Assembly (NCBI GenBank): GCA_005788935.1
Contig: SYAK01000583.1
Coordinates: forward strand, 1 to 6,018
Source of the DNA: Pseudomonadota bacterium
GTDB taxonomy: Bacteria > Myxococcota > UBA9042 > PHBI01
DNA: 6,018 nt
Direction of reading: 5' to 3'
The position numbers and the translations under genes are program-made. Below, one piece after another: positions 4,345-6,018 of this stretch. The notes beneath the pieces are model-generated. The model made no database searches. It saw only the letters and a list, made by a program, of their open reading frames with translations, and was not told where the DNA came from. Every line of letters starts with the position of its first letter. Positions within the stretch are counted from its first letter, which is position 1.

Positions 4345-6018
4345 ATGCCTTCGCTGCCCAGCCGCTTCATTCGCGCCGAACGACTTCCGTTCCCCATCGG
4401 CCCCGTCTGGGCTGGCGCGGCGCGCTCGGGACAGCTCACCGAGGTCCATCGGGCGCTCGAGAACGTCATCCGGTTCATGACCGCGCTCGTGCTCGCGGAC
4501 TCCCTCGACCTCCCGTGGACCGCCGAGGTCGAGGCGTCGCTCGCGGGCGGACCCGAGCGACGGTGGCTGCAGCGGATGTCGCTCGGCACGCGGATTCGCC
4601 TCTTGGGACAGCTCGTCCGAAGCCACGGCGAAGGGGCCGCCGCGGTCCCGTCGCCGCGCGTGTTGCCCGACCTCCGAGGCTGGTGGACCGACGCCTGGCC
4701 GCTGCTCGACGAGGCGGTCTCCGAACGCAATGACGACTCTCACGCCATCGGCGGGCGCGACGGCGTCGTGGATGCGTGGTTCGGGATGCTCGCGGGGCTG
4801 CTGCGGGCCTCACGCTGGCTCGCCGATGTCCAGCTCGTCACCGTCGAGACGCGCGGGCAGCGCCTCGGCGTGTCGCGCGGGGTCGTGCAGCGGCTCATCG
4901 GGTCGGCGCCCTTCGATGACGCGCAGCACCGCTTCGAGGCCACCTGGACCTCGCCGCTGTCGGACGGGCTCGTCCACATGGGCCCACGCGAGGGACGCGT
5001 CTGGGTCATCTGCCCCTTTCTGGCGCTCGAGCGGCGGAGCCTCGGGCTCCTCGACGGGATCACGAAGGCGGGTCGCCTCTGGTTCGGAGACCCACTCGCG
5101 CCCATGGGGGCCTCCGCGCCGGCACCCGCGCTGATGCCCGGCCCGGAGTCCGACCTGACGTGGCATGACTGGATCACACGACGGGGCGAGCTCGCGCCCG
5201 CGCTGCGCCTGCACGAGCCCCACCCCTTCGCGCTCTTCCAGCTCGGCCGCGCGCCCGCCGGGATCCTGGCGCCTGGCGAGCTGCTCGATGCGGACCACCG
5301 CCTCATCCGCCGTCTCGCGACGACCGCGACCGCCGAGGTCTGGGCCGCAGAGGACATTCATACCCATGCCACGTTTGCGCTGAAGATTACGCGCCCAGAC
5401 GCCTTGACCCCCGAGAACGAAGCCCGCGCCCTGCGCGAGATCGCCCTCCTGAAGCGTCTCGCCGCCACAGGCGCCCGGCGCGTGCCAGCTCCGGTGGGAC
5501 GCCTCGTGTTGACGCTCGACGGGGACGAGGTGCCAGCGCTGCGCATGCCCTTGCTCGGTGACAGCCTCGCCGACCGCCTCGCGGCGCCAGACCGCACCCC
5601 TGCGACGACCGAGACCCTCCTGCGCTGGGGCGGACAGGCCCTCGAGGCGCTGACCGACCTGCACGCGGCGGGCGTCGTCCACCGCGAACTGCGCGCCTCG
5701 GACCTGCTGCTCGACGCGCAGGACGGCGTGGTCGTCTGCGATCTCGGGCGTGCCCGGGACCTCGCCGAGGATGCCCGTCTGACGCTCGGCCCAGCTCGCG
5801 GCGAGACAGGCCTGACGCCCGCTCGCCGCTCGCCGCAGGCGGCAGACGACCGGGGCGACGTTGCAGCCCTCGGGGCCATCCTGCGAAGCCTCGCAGGCGA
5901 CAGCCCCGCAGGCCCCCTCGACCCGTGGCTCGCCCGCATGGTCCACCCCGACCCCGCCGAGCGCCCGACCGCGGCGGAGGCCCTCGGCGCCTTCCGCGCC
6001 CTCGCCCGCGGCCCGGGC
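4345..6018 (+). CDS. HEPN-like domain fused to degenerate Ser/Thr protein kinase (3' partial)
   Basis: The frame is open from the ATG to the window edge, 558 residues, with no stop; the gene continues to the right. An in-frame TAG at 4327 leaves only GTG 4342 or ATG 4345 as starts. Residues 28-160 are strongly helical with a SLGTRIRLLGQL helix and then SERNDDSHA, in which Arg128 and His133 form the R-x4-H motif of HEPN ribonucleases. Residues 200-250 (SDGLVHMG, VWVICPFLALE) look like a small beta element of unknown role. Residues 318-553 follow a Hanks-type kinase: Lys347 in FALKI, Glu365 in the C helix, HRELRASD (446-453), DLG (466-468), GDVAALGAIL with Asp505, and a final HPDPAERPTA with Arg540. 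The glycine-rich loop is lost, HRD is HRE, the magnesium-binding Asn is Asp453, and APE is SPQ, so kinase activity is doubtful. It may sense or bind a ligand and control the N-terminal domain. No transmembrane segment is visible. Confidence 0.85.
   Translation, partial: MPSLPSRFIRAERLPFPIGPVWAGAARSGQLTEVHRALENVIRFMTALVLADSLDLPWTAEVEASLAGGPERRWLQRMSLGTRIRLLGQLVRSHGEGAAAVPSPRVLPDLRGWWTDAWPLLDEAVSERNDDSHAIGGRDGVVDAWFGMLAGLLRASRWLADVQLVTVETRGQRLGVSRGVVQRLIGSAPFDDAQHRFEATWTSPLSDGLVHMGPREGRVWVICPFLALERRSLGLLDGITKAGRLWFGDPLAPMGASAPAPALMPGPESDLTWHDWITRRGELAPALRLHEPHPFALFQLGRAPAGILAPGELLDADHRLIRRLATTATAEVWAAEDIHTHATFALKITRPDALTPENEARALREIALLKRLAATGARRVPAPVGRLVLTLDGDEVPALRMPLLGDSLADRLAAPDRTPATTETLLRWGGQALEALTDLHAAGVVHRELRASDLLLDAQDGVVVCDLGRARDLAEDARLTLGPARGETGLTPARRSPQAADDRGDVAALGAILRSLAGDSPAGPLDPWLARMVHPDPAERPTAAEALGAFRALARGPG

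Noticed and set aside
4810..5946. Minus-strand open frame (378 codons) opposite the kinase-like gene
   Set aside because: The plus strand encodes kinase landmarks in the same span (FALKI, HRELR, DLG, DPAERP). The minus-strand product has no domain features.
2..6018. A complete toxin-immunity or phage-defence system
   Set aside because: Only an Imm33-like domain and a HEPN-like/pseudokinase protein hint at it. They are separated by housekeeping-type genes and no toxin, nuclease partner or mobile element is visible in the window.

Overview
This is a very GC-rich window (about 70% G+C by eye) that is almost entirely coding on the + strand. Codons end mostly in G or C. The gene types (PHA-synthase-like hydrolase, secreted SGNH hydrolase, Ser/Thr-kinase-like protein with an extra N-terminal domain) and the composition suggest a Myxococcota (Polyangia-type) bacterium. 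A high-GC actinobacterium is less likely but not excluded. The taxonomic call is inference; no marker gene settles it.

Positions 2-2867 hold three tightly coupled genes: the 3' part of a protein with an Imm33/DUF2185-like C-terminal domain, a PhaC-like alpha/beta hydrolase with a serine nucleophile, and the circularly permuted GTPase RsgA. Both junctions are 4-base ATGA stop/start overlaps, so the three are probably one translationally coupled transcription unit that begins upstream of the window. An 82-base gap follows, with a plausible promoter, then a 449-residue exported SGNH/GDSL hydrolase (2950-4299) with a beta-rich insert. A second short gap (4300-4344) carries a better promoter candidate. 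The last gene starts at 4345 and runs off the right edge without a stop.

That last gene is the most unusual part of the window. It is open for 558 codons. It has an all-helical N-terminal region with an R-N-x3-H motif of the HEPN ribonuclease type, a middle region of unknown function, and a C-terminal Ser/Thr-kinase fold whose HRD catalytic aspartate is glutamate and whose glycine-rich loop is lost. A HEPN-like domain joined to a pseudokinase resembles, in reversed order, the architecture of eukaryotic RNase L and Ire1. This is a hypothesis from motifs only.

Apart from coupling of the first three genes, nothing shows that the genes work in one pathway: RsgA is ribosome-assembly housekeeping, the hydrolase probably acts on acyl or polyester substrates, and the SGNH enzyme probably acts outside the cytoplasm. 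No tRNA, rRNA, CRISPR array, insertion sequence or origin was seen, and no gene-free stretch exceeds 82 bases.
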